Positions 30,481 through 42,500 of a stretch of 64,000 bases of DNA are shown one piece after another. The translations under genes were made by a program, and so were the position numbers. Each line of letters opens with the position of its first letter. Positions within the stretch are counted from its first letter, which is position 1. This DNA comes from Dryas octopetala (Eukaryota > Streptophyta > Magnoliopsida > Rosales > Rosaceae). The notes below the pieces were generated by a model. That model worked only from the letters and a program-made list of their open reading frames with translations, was not told the origin of the DNA and did no database searches. The stretch covers positions 2,604,001-2,668,000 of the forward strand of contig OY992834.1 of assembly GCA_963921425.1 (NCBI GenBank), in the 5' to 3' direction.

Positions 30481-30680
30481 NNNNNNNNNNNNNNNNNNNN
30501 NNNNNNNNNNNNNNNNNNNNNNNNNNNNNNNNNNNNNNNNNNNNNNNNNNNNNNNNNNNNNNNNNNNNNNNNNNNNNNNNNNNNNNNNNNNNNNNNNNNN
30601 NNNNNNNNNNNNNNNNNNNNNNNNNNNNNNNNNNNNNNNNNNNNNNNNNNNNNNNNNNNNNNNNNNNNNNNNNNNNNNNN
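30481..30680. other. assembly gap (200 N)
   Basis: Exactly 200 unresolved bases, a round number typical of scaffold gaps of unknown true size. It falls next to a tandem gene family and near a repeat-like segment (30681-30790) with several AACTCAGGAGGTGTATGTG-type words, so sequence may be missing or collapsed here. Confidence 0.98.
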
Positions 30681-30900
30681 TATAGGGGGTTATATGTAAC
30701 AGTTTTAAAATCTCAGAGGGTGTATGTGTAATTATTGAAACTCAGGAGGTGTATGTGAAAAGTCGATAAACCTCAGGAGTGTAAGTGTAATTAACTCTTC
30801 TTTAAACTAGTATTCATTACAACATTAATTAAGAAGCAAATGTCAGAATTCCCAGTTGATAAATGAGAAGTAGCACTAAACCAGCCACTAACCACCATTG

Positions 30901-31427
30901 CTAATTAAGTAGCCGATGAAGAAATATGAAACTTTTAAGAACCCGAAACAGCTCCTTATCCATGGAGGGATCAAGAACATGAACCCCATGATAACCTCCT
31001 TCAACAAAATGACGTACCACTTGCACACCTTTCTCCTCCAACATCTTCGCCACCTTGATCTGACGGTCAATCAGTAGGTCCCCAGCACAGCCAGTCACCA
31101 AAACTCTCCACCCAAACGACCTCACTCGATCCAGGTGCTTAGAAGCACCCTCCACCGTTGGATTGCAATACTCGTGATCCCGGTCAACCCCCGGAGGCAA
31201 TAACAAGTCCCACAGCAGATCACAAGCACTTAGCGGGAAAAAAGGGTCGTTCCAACTCTGAGCTACTTCTCTGGGTCCCACCAAAGAATGGTTGCTATAA
31301 TATCAGCCCTTGGATCTTCAACGGGTGGAGAAGGTCAACGTCCGCATGAAGACCTGTGTGGTAGGCCATATTAGCCCCAGCACTGGTGCCCATGATCCAG
31401 TGAGGAAACAATTTGAAAGGTCAGCAT
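30901..31427 (-). pseudogene. carboxylesterase (CXE) pseudogene, 3' part only
   Basis: The reading frame 31284-30901 matches the C-terminal third of the intact neighbour: CDLLWDLLLPPGVDRDHEYC, the Asp-region GCAGDLLIDRQ and the His-region EGGYHG. Upstream the match continues to 31427 through MGTSAGANMAYH, but it is broken. An 8-base insertion (ATCCAGTG) precedes the GTSAG codons, a TAG replaces the Gln of LILQQ, and a deletion after QRS shifts the frame. Homology then stops, so the oxyanion-hole half is absent. The Asp motif has also changed (CDGD to CAGD). It cannot make a working esterase. Confidence 0.85.
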
Positions 31428-31663
31428 GAGATTAAAATCTTGTCAACCGTATTGATATTCTATTTTAACTTCCGAACACTAGTACTAAACTTCTCTTGTA
31501 CCGAAACAAAAAGTAGTAAACTTTCTCATAATTTAGTCAGTGTAGCATAAGATAAAAATACAAGACATTCAAAGATAAATATGGGCCACACATTATTTAT
31601 GAAACAATGAGTAAATTGCACTTCATGTTACAAGTTGAACTCAAGTGTTACTCAACCAAATTT

Positions 31664-31757
31664 ATAATAAGCTAGAGCTGGAAATCTGGAATATGAAACT
31701 TTTCAGAACCACAAACAAACAGTGGCTTTGCCTTGGAGGGCTCAATATCCTCGATCA
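31664..31757 (-). pseudogene. relic of a CXE 3' end
   Basis: About 90 bases just downstream of the intact CXE gene match the last codons and early 3' UTR of the family. They include the AGCTAGAGCTGGAA-type sequence also present after the second intact gene at 33525-33540, followed by codons resembling the DPSMAELLFVVLKNF end. Nothing else of a gene remains. It points to unequal exchange or duplication endpoints within the tandem array. Confidence 0.65.
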
Positions 31758-31760
31758 CGG

Positions 31761-32762
31761 TCATGAAGAAAATATGAAGCTTTTAAAGACCTCAAACAGA
31801 GCCTTGGCCTTGGAGAGCTCAACAACATCAGCCCCATGATAACCTCCTTCAACAAAATGACCCACCACTCGCACATCCTTTTCCTCCAACAACTTCACCA
31901 CCTCAATCTGACGGTCGATCAGTAGGTCCCCATCACAGCCAGTCACCAAAACTCTCCACCCAAGCGCCCTCACTCGATCCAAGTGCTTAGAAGCATCCTC
32001 CACCGTTGGATTGCAATACTCGTGATCCCGGTCAACCCCCAGAGGCAACGACAAGTCCCACAGCAGATCACAAGCACTTAGCGGTAAAATCGGGTCCTCC
32101 GCCAACCTCAACTCCGAGCCACTTCTTTGGGTCGCACCAAAGAATGATTGCTGCAATATCAGCCCTTGGATCTTCAAGGGGTGAAGACGGTCAACATCCG
32201 CATGAAGACCTGCGTGGTAGGCCATATTAGCCCCAGCACTGGTGCCCATGAGGAAACAATTTGACAGGTCAGCATAGTCTCTCAACCAGTCATCTGGGAT
32301 GGTTTTGATCCAGTGCAGCGCTTCCATTGCATCGTCATAAGCCGCCGGCAGCCGGTTCTCTGGAGCGAGCCTGTACTCGACGGATGCGATGATGACGTGG
32401 ACGTCAGTGGCAAGGTTGACACAATACTCGTGGAAGAATGATGTGGCGGCACTGAATAATACGAAGCCTCCACCGTGGTAAAAGACTATGAGGGGTAACT
32501 TATAGGTGGGTGTGGATGAGGAGGAATGATCAAGTACATCGCGCGGCAGGTACAACCGAACCGAGGTGTTGTTTGATTGGTTGATGGGGATGTCTTTCGA
32601 GAGGACAGGGATGGGAAGGTTGGGATCTGACGTGGGTGGGATGTCTGGATATTTGGCAAAGCGTGTGATGGTGCCGTCCGGATTGGCTGCAATACGGAGG
32701 CGCTCGTAAGGATCAACGGTGGAGATCGGACTGGATTTGGACGCTACCGTTTCACTTGACAT
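31761..32762 (-). CDS. CXE: carboxylesterase of the CXE/GID1-like alpha/beta-hydrolase family
   Basis: An intronless frame of 333 residues, the normal length for plant CXE proteins. These are soluble serine hydrolases acting on small esters; the natural substrate is not deducible. Seen features: oxyanion-hole HGGG (96-99), EYRLAPENRLPAAYDD, nucleophile motif GTSAG with Ser175, acidic region GCDGDLLID (Asp277 or 279) and His309 in EGGYHG. The complete triad argues for an active esterase rather than a GID1 receptor, which lacks the catalytic His. The start MSSETVAS aligns with the neighbouring copy. A TATAATTAAAG sequence about 35-45 bases upstream may be its TATA box. It is one of two intact tandem copies in the same orientation, between a 3' relic and the second copy. 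Confidence 0.93.
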   Translation of the reverse strand: MSSETVASKSSPISTVDPYERLRIAANPDGTITRFAKYPDIPPTSDPNLPIPVLSKDIPINQSNNTSVRLYLPRDVLDHSSSSTPTYKLPLIVFYHGGGFVLFSAATSFFHEYCVNLATDVHVIIASVEYRLAPENRLPAAYDDAMEALHWIKTIPDDWLRDYADLSNCFLMGTSAGANMAYHAGLHADVDRLHPLKIQGLILQQSFFGATQRSGSELRLAEDPILPLSACDLLWDLSLPLGVDRDHEYCNPTVEDASKHLDRVRALGWRVLVTGCDGDLLIDRQIEVVKLLEEKDVRVVGHFVEGGYHGADVVELSKAKALFEVFKSFIFSS

Positions 32763-33530
32763 TGTTAACTTTTGTTCATGCCCTTGCTCAATGGTCTTTA
32801 ATTATAGACAGGCCTTGTCTTATTTTCTATTTTTATTTTTTGTATCATCGTATAAGACGCATGCATCTTTTGATTCCTTTTAAAACTTATTATATAATAA
32901 CGTTGACCATCATAATAAAATAAAGACACATTGGTCTTATTATAACTTGTATATCAATATATAATCAATTTATGATTAGCATAATGCATACAAACGTCAT
33001 AGTTATCACTGACTCAGAAAATAAAGATGGCTCTACTTAATTACTTTTCTAGGTGTATTAAGAAAATTTTCACATAATGCTGTTCTTTATTTTGGGCAGT
33101 TTATTTACTAATTAATTAATGTTGTATTTTACGTTATACATTTGAGAATTAAATAAGAATATTTGGGAGACAATATATTTAATAATTAAATTTAACACGA
33201 TTGTAAAATTAATTATTTATTCAAATAAATACAACTTTTAAATGTAGTACCTCACTTATTACTTATATTAAGTGCTGAATTGCTAGTTTATATATACATA
33301 CATACATCTTGACAAAAAAACCTAAATTATACACCTCATGCATGCATATCGACCATAAAATAAAACATCCATATATAGATAAATATGGTCTATTCTTATT
33401 TGATAAAAAATAATTAGTAAACAGCTCAACCTCATGTTACAACTTGAACTTTTTTATTTATTTAATTTCGTTAATGAGGCGTTACAACTTGAATTTAAGA
33501 TAGTACTTAGTAGCTAGTATTAATAATAAG
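32763..33530. other. spacer between the two intact CXE genes
   Basis: AT-rich sequence with the promoter of the CXE gene ending at 32762 and the 3' UTR of the next copy. No open frame of note. Confidence 0.6.
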
Positions 33531-34541
33531 CTAGAGCTGGAATATGAAATTTTTAAGAACCACAAACAGTAGCTCTGCCATGGAGGGGTCAACATCCTCA
33601 CGCCCATGATACCCTCCTTCAATAAAGCGACCCACCGCTTGTACACCCTTTTCCTCTAACATCTTCACCAGATCCATCTGACGGTCAACCAGAGGGTCCC
33701 CATCGCAGCCAGTCACCAACACTCTCCACCCAAGTACCTTCATTCGATCAAAATGCTTGGACCAATCACCCACCGTTGGATTGCAATACTCGTGATCACG
33801 GTCAAACACGGGAGGCAACGACAAGTCCCACATCAGATCAATAGCGCTTAGCGGCAAGACGGCGTCGTTCACCAACCTCAACTCTGACTTACTTCTCTGG
33901 GTCCCACTAAAGAACGGTTGCTGCAATATCAGCCCTCGGATCTTCAACGGGTGGAGATGGTCAACGTCCGCAGCTGCACGAAGTCCTGCATGGTAGGCTA
34001 TGTTACCCCCGGCGCTGCAGCCCATGAGGAAACAATTTGAGAGATCGGCATAGTCTCTCAACCAATCGTCTTGGGCGGTTTTGATCCAGTGCAGCGCTTC
34101 CAGTGCATCGTCATAAGCGGCGGGCAGCCGATGCTCCGGAGCGAGCCTGTAGTCGACGGATGCGATGATGACGGGGACATGAGTGGCAAAGTTGACACAG
34201 AAGTGATGGTAGATGGTTGAGGCTGCACTGAGTATTATGAAGCCTCCCCCATGGTAAAAAATGATCAGAGGCAACTTGGCGGGTGTACGTCGGGATGAGG
34301 AGGAATGATCGAGTGCGTGGCGCGGCAGGAAAATGCGGACCCAGGTGTTGTTTGATTGGTTGATGGGGATGTCTTTGGAGAGAACTGAGGTGGGGAGCTT
34401 GGGATCAGAAGTTGGAGGGGTTTCTGGGCATATGGCCAAGCGTGTGATGGTGCCGTCCGGGTTGGGTGCAATCTGGAGGCGCTGGTAGGGATCGACGGTG
34501 CAGATGGGGTTGGAATTGGACGCTGCCATTTCGTCTGACAT
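33531..34541 (-). CDS. CXE: second carboxylesterase of the CXE/GID1-like family
   Basis: Intronless paralogue of the gene at 31761-32762, same strand, 768 bases apart. From the chosen start (MSDEMAAS, 34541) it has 336 residues; an in-frame ATG three codons earlier (34550) is possible, but MSDE aligns with MSSE of the neighbour. Seen features: HGGG (97-100), DYRLAPEHRLPAAYDD, GCSAG with Ser176, GCDGDPLVDRQ (Asp280 or 282) and His312 in EGGYHG. The nucleophile elbow reads GCSAGG rather than GTSAGA, so the two copies may differ in substrate pocket. The triad is complete and an active esterase is expected; substrate unknown. Confidence 0.93.
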   Translation of the reverse strand: MSDEMAASNSNPICTVDPYQRLQIAPNPDGTITRLAICPETPPTSDPKLPTSVLSKDIPINQSNNTWVRIFLPRHALDHSSSSRRTPAKLPLIIFYHGGGFIILSAASTIYHHFCVNFATHVPVIIASVDYRLAPEHRLPAAYDDALEALHWIKTAQDDWLRDYADLSNCFLMGCSAGGNIAYHAGLRAAADVDHLHPLKIRGLILQQPFFSGTQRSKSELRLVNDAVLPLSAIDLMWDLSLPPVFDRDHEYCNPTVGDWSKHFDRMKVLGWRVLVTGCDGDPLVDRQMDLVKMLEEKGVQAVGRFIEGGYHGREDVDPSMAELLFVVLKNFIFQL

Positions 34542-34995
34542 TCTTAACAACTCTTGTGAATGGCCTCATTCTCAGAGGATGATGCTTACTCAACTCACTA
34601 TTATAGTGGTCTTCTCCAAATTTTTTATCTTTTTTTTGAAGAATAAAACAGAAGCTTCTTGTTTTTTTTTTTTTCAAACTGTTGAATTTTTATGCTAAAT
34701 GGTAGGCAAAAAGGTTATGTGGAGTGCGCATACATGAGGTCAATTTTTCATCAAAATAGCAGTTGTAGACTTGTAGTTATAAAACCGAACATTAAAGGGA
34801 AAAATGACCTTCACAGACAAGACTATGTGATATTTTTGTTTACATATTTGATGAGAAATTGATTTTTTCCTTCAATTATAAATATTTTGAAACTATAAGA
34901 GTTTACTAGCTTGTTGACATTAAAAATTCACAAACAATGACGCAAGCTAGTAGCTGGTGGTCATCACTCAACAATTAATTTGGAACAAATAAAAA
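34542..34995. other. upstream region of the second CXE gene
   Basis: Contains TATAATAG on the minus strand (34605-34598), about 57-64 bases from the chosen ATG, a plausible TATA box. Otherwise AT-rich spacer before the next CXE pseudogene. Confidence 0.5.
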
Positions 34996-35455
34996 TCACT
35001 CAACAATTAATTGATGTATGAAATTTTTGAGGACCACAAACAGATCGTGGGCATCGTCAGTGGTGGTAATCCAGTGCAACGCATCCATGGCATCGTCGTA
35101 GGCCGCGGGGAGCGGTGTTCGGGGGCGAGACGGTAGTCCAGGGAGACCACAAGAGCTTGGAGTTGAAGAGCCATGTTTGAACAAAACTCATGGAATACGG
35201 TTGAAGTTGCGCTGAGGTAAATGAAGCCACCACCATGGTAGGAAAATATGAGAGGGAGTTTGGAGGTGGGTGAATTGAGCAATTTCCGGGGTAGGAATAG
35301 TCGGACCATGATGGTTTGGTTGAGAGAGATGTCTTTGGAGAGGACTGGAGGAGTGGTGGGTGACGAAGGGTGGGGATCGGCTGCGACGCTTGGAAATTGT
35401 AGGAGACGAGTGAAGGTGCCGTCGGGGTTGGAGATGATCGATCTGGGACATGTTC
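34996..35455 (-). pseudogene. carboxylesterase (CXE) pseudogene with internal deletion
   Basis: On the minus strand the 5' part reads ISNPDGTFTRLLQ, VLSKDISLNQT, VRLFLPRKLL, a good oxyanion-hole YHGGGF and LDYRLAPEHR. One base is then missing, which shifts the frame to LPAAYDDAMDALHWI. After that the sequence jumps directly to the last residues, DLFVVLKNFIHQL. The central half carrying the Ser nucleophile, the Asp and the His is deleted, so no esterase can be made. The 5' end is next to a (TA)n run near 35457-35480, and codons before ISNPDG are unclear. Confidence 0.85.
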
Positions 35456-37769
35456 ATATATATATATATATATATATATCGATCCACTTAATTGCTTAAT
35501 TAATTTTTGGGTGATCAAACTTGAGAGCCTTTACAACAATTGCTCTGCAAGATATAAAGCAAACAATTTCTAAAATGCAACACTCCACAAACAACAAAAT
35601 GAACCAAAAAATACAATTAAAATAAGAAGCAATAATAAACAATCCATCCATAATTAGCATAACATAAGTAATGGTCTGGCCTCGTATGACCAGCCCAGAT
35701 TGATTCTTCTATAGTTTTTCTTGTTTTGGGCTTCGGCCCCCATCGCATAGCAAAAAAAAAAAAAAAGGAAAAATACGTGTAGACAGTGGGCTTCGTTCTA
35801 TCTTGTCTAAAAAATGGACTGGGCTGACCTCATATGTTTTGGGTCAACTAATATTTTCTATCCTTATTATTATTATTTTTTTTTTTATGTCTGATGAGTT
35901 CTATGCTTAGGTTGGCTGGAGAGTTTTGGTTATTATTATGTTGAAGGATTCTCGTGATGAAGATGATGATGAATTGATGATGTAAGGAGGGTTTTGGGAA
36001 TTTTGTAATTATATATCAAGCCACAACTTTGTTACCATTAATAAGGCCAGAAGAAAAGATGTTTCATTTCCTTTTGGCACCCCAAAAAAATATAGCTATT
36101 ATTTCTATCTCTTTTTTTCTGTTCATTTTTCAACAAACTCTGCCACGGCGAAGCCTTCACTACTACAAGCTTGTATATATATATTTAGACCGTGAGACAA
36201 TCTTAAAATCTTCAAGCTGTGTGTGTCCTACCAAAAAGAGACACAATCTTCAACCTGTGTACGAGCTATGTGACCCAAACATCGTAATAGGCTTATAAAA
36301 TTAATTAGTTGCCAAAAACTCAGAAACCACTGTAACCATGTAAATATTTTATTCGAGCAAAAGACCCAAATTATATAAAAAATTGATGACAAATATTCCG
36401 AAGTTGACCAATGATAATACATAGTTGGGTTTATATGTATTGGGGCAGTGGAGCTAAAATGGAGACACATTGACCCCACATATGCAGAGCAACTAGGTTT
36501 AGCTGACATGCTTGCTGTAGGTTCTCCCACTAGTGAAACATGGGTATATTTGCACTTATATTATACCCGGACTGCACCAATGTAAGAAATTGTTCTTCTG
36601 TTGAATATATTTGGATTTGGTACGTATCAAAAGAAAGGTGGCCTCACAGAATTATATATGTAAAATTCGTCATAAATAGCTAGCATTTTTGGGTTTTTTT
36701 TAATTATAATTTTTAATCAAGGTGAGAAAAGTGAAAGCATCCACTACTGATCCACTCACCTTAATTTGTATTTAAAGGCCTACTGGTATTAATATTGTTT
36801 GAAAAATTAATCCAAACTTCATATTGGTTTGAGAATTTTCTACTCAACTCATCATTATCAACTGCACTGATTGAACTAAACCCTTGTTCAATTTCCTTAT
36901 TTTCAAATATTAATAGATTCTAAATGTTTTTAACTTTATAAGTAGATGACTTACGCGTACTCGATCACTCACATATGTCGAGTAATCTCATCTGGTAAAC
37001 TAGCTTAAGCGAGATATTGGGATTTCTGTCTCTTTTAAGAATTTACTTTATAAAAATTTACAGTAAATTAAATGTTATCGAGAAATTGAGAAGTTGTTTT
37101 GGACCTTTGTTTATTACAAAATCAAAGGAGAAATGATTTTGAAAAGATCGCCAATTAATACTTTTTATAACATAAGCATCTGATCTGAAAACCAGTAAAG
37201 CACACTTGATGTGAATGATGCGATGCCTACAAATCTTCCATAATTTCCATTAATATAGCCAAACTAAGGTGTTAAATTTCAAAATTTTCGGTGAAATTTT
37301 ACTGAAAATTTTGATTTTTTGGGGTATTGAAATTGAAACTCATATTTATTAACTTTTCGTGATAATTTTGTCGAAATTATCAAAATTTCGCCGAAATTTT
37401 CGACAGTGAAACCAACCCAGCCCCCCGTTGCCTTAGATCTCTCTATCTCTTCGCCCAAAACATGTAAACGCTCAAACATTAAAAGAAAAACTAAAACTTA
37501 CATGGATATTTAGAGAGGTAATCGACCTCATCCATTTGTTTATAGCTTCATCCATCTGATCCAGGGAGAAAGAGGGGGGGGAGCGGCGGCAGGGGCGGTA
37601 GGGAAGAGATCGAGGGAGAAAGAGGTGGCGCAGCAGTGCGCGGCAGAGCGGAGATCGACAGAGAAAAAGGGGACGGCGGCAGGGGGAGAAAGATGGGACG
37701 GTGGCAGAGGGCGAGTGGGCGACATGGGGGGAGATGAGGGAGAAAGAGGTGAGGGTGGGTTGAGGGATA

Positions 37770-37772
<3 letters not shown>

Positions 37773-37812
<40 letters not shown>
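37773..37812. repeat. (GA)n microsatellite and adjacent purine-rich tract
   Basis: Uninterrupted GA run, followed to about 37990 by an almost pure A/G strand. The open frames there are products of the composition, not genes. Confidence 0.9.
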
Positions 37813-37814
<2 letters not shown>

Positions 37815-38857
37815 CAGGGGATGAAGAAGAAAGAAGAAAAAAAGAATTGGAGATGGAGACTCACGGCCACGAGGGAAAAGAAAAGGAAGGAAAAAAAAGA
37901 AAAGAAAAAAGGAAAAAAGAAAAGAAGAAAAAAAAAAGGAAAAAGAAAAAAAAAGGGAAAGAAATAATAAAAAAGAAAAAGAAATTAAAAGGTTTAGGGT
38001 TGATTAAGGTTTGGGGCCTTTGGGCAATTGTAAAGAAAAAAAATAGTTTGAGGTTTTGTTTGGCCGTTTGGAGTTTCATTTAGTTATTTTTAAACCATAA
38101 ATCAATAAACTTTAATATATTTTTTATAAAAAATAATTAAAAATACCCTAAAGAGCCTAAATTCTAATATTATATACTATATCCTAAACAATATAGAGTA
38201 TAAATTATAAAATATATAGGGTTTAGTGTGTAAATTATAAAGTATAAATAATATACTGATTTCATTTATTCATTATACTAATTTTATTTAACAGTATTTG
38301 TCTCCAGCGCACATTATATTCATTTTAAATCACATGAAACCTATTATATAATTTAGTTTCTTCAATATTTTTAAAAAATTTAGTAGATAATATGTTAAAT
38401 AAACATATGGTAAAGTTTCATTTAAAATTTCCGTCGTTTCCATTTAATTTTTATCAAAATTTAAAATTTTTTGAAATTTTCTCGAAACTCGAAATTTTAT
38501 TTCTTGAGCCAAACTAATTAATTTGTTGCGTGAAAATGATAAGAATAAAATCAATTTCTAGCGTAGCATAAAAAGGAATGGCTAGAGGGTATTTAGATCA
38601 ACTGAAGCTTCACATGATCAATGATCGAGCAAGAATAAAACATTAACTACAACCGTAATTTGAAGAATAAAGCGCGCTGCCATTTTTTTAATACTATAAA
38701 TACCATATCAACTTGTAATTGACGTACCAACGTTTCATTTGATTTTATTTGAATATTTCATAATCTCATAAATTTTTAATATTTCAGATAATATCATGTC
38801 ATTGACACATTAATTGGTAAGTAAATTAACTGTAAAGTAACAATTTTAAAATAGAAA

Positions 38858-38995
38858 AATTAATACGATACATAGTGTAACTAATTCAACATCATATTAG
38901 TGAATATTATACCTTATTAATATAAATATATCAATTAATAATATCCTTATACTTTATATTAGTTACACCACTATTACTTATATCTAATAATTTTT
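38858..38995. mobile_element. MITE family B, copy 3 (degenerate)
   Basis: Contains AGTGTAACTAATTCAACATC on the left and TTAGTTACACCACTATTACT on the right, the same inverted organisation as the copy at 3229-3405, around an AT-rich centre with TATAAATATAT words. Confidence 0.5.
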
Positions 38996-39558
38996 TTTTT
39001 TAAAAACACATAACGAAACAACAATTAATGGAAGAAATAGCTAGATTATAAGCTAAGAAAAAAAAGAAGAGAATAATAAATGAATATGGAAAGTGGGAGT
39101 GTGGAAATGAAGAATCTGCAATAACTAGGTTAAGATTGAAGAACAACAGTATCCATGTCCAAACAACACAAAGCCAGTTATATTTCCTATCCTCATTCCT
39201 ACCGAGCTAACCCACTTGGAGACATACGTACCAATCAAAACCCCAAACCCAAATGTGCGATACACATCAGTTTTCAGTTTTCAGTTTTCGCATGCCTAGC
39301 TTTCTTGATTTGACGGAACTACCCGTGAGACGCCACCCACAACAGCAGCTAGCAGCCGCCGCCATTTCCACCTCCCAGAAACCCAGAAAAAGCCCCCTCT
39401 CTTCATTTTAAGGTATCAAACAAGACAAACCCACACCACAACAACCCATATATATATATTATAAAAAAAAGCATTTTAAAAAACCCGAAAAACGCTGACC
39501 ATTAACTTATAGATAGAGATCGAGTCCCCACCCAATATTTGTATGCCAACAGTAGCGG

Positions 39559-42500
39559 TCACATCAGAACCCCAGCAGCGGTGACAACTGACAGAGACGA
39601 CTGCAACTGCAGCAGGTGGTGGTAACAGTCGGCTGCGGTTGGCCTCTGCTCCGGGTTCTGCTCCAAACACCGGTTTTGGAGCTCCCTCAGCATCTTCGGC
39701 ACGCCTGCCAACCCACAAGTCCTCACCAGATGCCCAACACCCCACACGTCCACTTTCACCCCATGCAACCCTCTCTCCATCTCCGGGGCGTGTCTCCCAC
39801 GCGCCGCCCCCTCCACAACATGCGGGTATATCTGCGGCGCCCCCACTGCCTCCTCGAACCCGCACACGAGCCACTCATTCTCTTTATCCGACCACATTAC
39901 TTTGTCCCAGCTTATGTCTCTGTGCATGAACGACAAGTCGTGTAGCGCCACCAACGCTTTGGTCACGTACATGAGAGCCTCCACGAGTTGGTCCCAATTG
40001 GTGGGCTTGAATTTGCAACCTCTTGGCTTAAAAACCAATGCCAAATCCGTCTCTATTGACCTGTGAATTTTCTCTGCATGGGGTATTCTATGATCAAGAA
40101 AGTCATAGATTTCCTTGACCGCGGTCCATTTTCTCACATTGGAGAAAAATCGAGTCACCGTAGTTGGCGTCAATTCAATCGCATTCCCATCGCCCATATC
40201 AAACCTCTCGAAATCGCTATAAGGAAGCATGATTTTGTAGCATCCCCCATTGTGACTCGTACTGTTAATGTTGTTCAAGCATCGATCCGCTAGCAATGGC
40301 AATAACCCAGCAATTCTGTAACATAGGACTAGGGCTTTGAGTCTCTCGGATGGGGAAGATAGGTCCACGGTGTGTAAATCGGTTCGAATGACTCGGTCCG
40401 GTGCCCGACTCAATGCACAAAATGTTACCAAATAACCAATTGCATAGTAGCCTAAAATGTATGGAACATCCATGTAGGTCCATTGAAGTTTCTGCTCAAT
40501 TGAGGTTGAGGGATGTATGTGACCATCCCTCAATTGGTCCCTCTCCTCCCCTCTCCATAAACAAAAATTTCTCACGAACCCCGTCACGTTCGGCCATTGA
40601 TCCTGTAAAGGTTCCGTTAGCGAAAAAGAATTAGGCTTGCGAATCAAAACCATCTCGACGGAACAAAATTTGGACACAATACGATTGATGCAGTCGTCCC
40701 AGAGGCCGATGAAGGAGTCTCTACTAGGGGCAGTGGCAGCACTGAGACTATGGTTGGTTCGGATAATGGGACTTAGAATATCATAAGTGATGGCTCTACA
40801 ATCTACCAATTCAGTGGATGTAGTAAAGAAAGTCTCTTTCCCATGTGGTAAGTCCCGGTACACGTCTTTCCGGAGCGGGAACCGCAGCTCCTCCGGCGGT
40901 GGCCCTTGTAGGTACCATGAAAGCTCGGACAAGGTTGGGAGGGAGAGTGGTGGAGCTCGAAGACACCCCACGTAGTACTCCGTTGGGTCTTGAAATTCCA
41001 ATGCAGGAATTGCTGCAACAAATCCATCCGTTTAGTATTAGGCTAACTGATTACTTACTGAATTAACCACATGCATATAATGTAACAATTAATTAGGACA
41101 ATTATTGTAACATAAAATGACCCAGTGAATGGAACAGTAAGTAGTAAGTGGCCGGATTGGTTTTAATAGACTTACATCTTGTAGAGGATTCGGGCAAGGG
41201 AAGCTGGACCTTCTGATCAGTGAAGCCTTGAAATGCATTAATGAAATAGTGTCAATTAGATCGATTGATTTCTAAGTTCTAACATACATATATAGGAATA
41301 TCAAAGATGTGTCATGTAATTTGATTTTTACCAGATGCAGAGGCAGCTTGGTTTCTTCTGCCAAACACTTTGACTTGCTGACCAGACAAGAAGCGGTCCA
41401 CAGAGAAGCCTCTAAGAGGCCCGTCCTCAAAGGCTTCCATGGTGCAAGCCACCATGGAGTCGTCGAAGAACGTGAGCTCGTCCGCGTTCAAGAAGCTAGA
41501 CCCTTGAACCTTGACTCTCCCCCGGTGGTGCTCGCCTTCCTCGGCCCACAAACTCACCGATTCCTCCCACGTCATTCGAATCTTCCCGATTCGACGAAGC
41601 TCCTTGGAAGAAGAAGAAGATGAAGAGAGGCCAGCTGCAAAGTCTAGGGGAGACTGATCATGAAACCCTAGCAAGGTCGACCCTCTGCTTCCTCCGTGGC
41701 CACTCATCATCCTTAGCTGCTTTCCCGTCCTTCCTATAGATAGATAAATCAAATGGGTATTCATTAATTCTTAAGGATTTAATCAAGTGAAAATATCTTA
41801 ATTAATTGGTTTACTTAATCTAGACATTGAATTTGAAGCACATTGTATGCATGCCCACGCGGGCACACAAATATAGTTGCTTTGTCTACAACCACACACA
41901 TGTTGTGGTTGTAGAAATACCTGAGAGAGGGAGGTCGTCTTCTTTGAGAGAAGGGGGTTGTTGTAGACTTCGAGTGACAACAAGAGCTGTAGTCCGGGTG
42001 TCATAATCCCCAGCAGCGAGTAATCTACTGTGAGGACTCGTTCGCATTCTGGACCCCATAAACTGCGAAAGCTCCTCAAAAACCTCTTCATCAAAAGAAG
42101 CAGGCAATCTATGGAGCTTTCTCTCATAAGGCGAGAGCCTAAAATAGCTCTTCCCAATTTGTTCTCTCTCGGCCCCTCTCTCCCACTCGTAAACTTTCCT
42201 GAATTCTCCCAACATGTTATCCCATTTCGTACCGGCTGTTTTGGCGTCTCGGTTGACTCCGTGCTTTTGGAGAAACTCGGCTACTTCTCTGTCTTTATCG
42301 GCTCTGGTTTTGCCTCTGCTTGTGGTGTGACCACTCTCTGTTGCTGTAAGGAGGTGCTCTGTTCTCGAAGATGAGCCGGACCCATGATGATCGAGTCCAC
42401 CACCTTGGTACTGGGTCCTCCATGCTCTGGCGAGCCACAGCATCTCGTGGGGTTTCCAAACTGGGCTCACATATTTCCCTTTTCTGAATTGATGATGGTG

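Larger units (their letters stand above)
35456..39558. other. intergenic region, repeat-rich, no gene seen
   Basis: Between a CXE pseudogene and the 3' end of the trihelix-pseudokinase gene. Segment 37260-38510 looks like one decayed repetitive unit: AAATTTTCG-rich words occur at both edges and a purine-rich core with a (GA)n run lies between. A degenerate family B MITE lies near 38858-38995. About 39100-39470 is less AT-rich but has no frame of note. Confidence 0.55.

Noticed and set aside
30417..30731. Open frame across the N gap
   Set aside because: Most of it is unresolved bases; it has no meaning as a coding region.
37847..38083. 78-codon Lys/Glu-rich frame and its antisense Phe-rich frame
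   Set aside because: A product of the long purine-rich tract next to a (GA)n run; not a protein gene.
39476..39945. Open frames of 96-132 codons around the 3' end of the trihelix-pseudokinase gene
   Set aside because: Other-frame and antisense shadows caused by the GC-rich exon 4; no domain resemblance.
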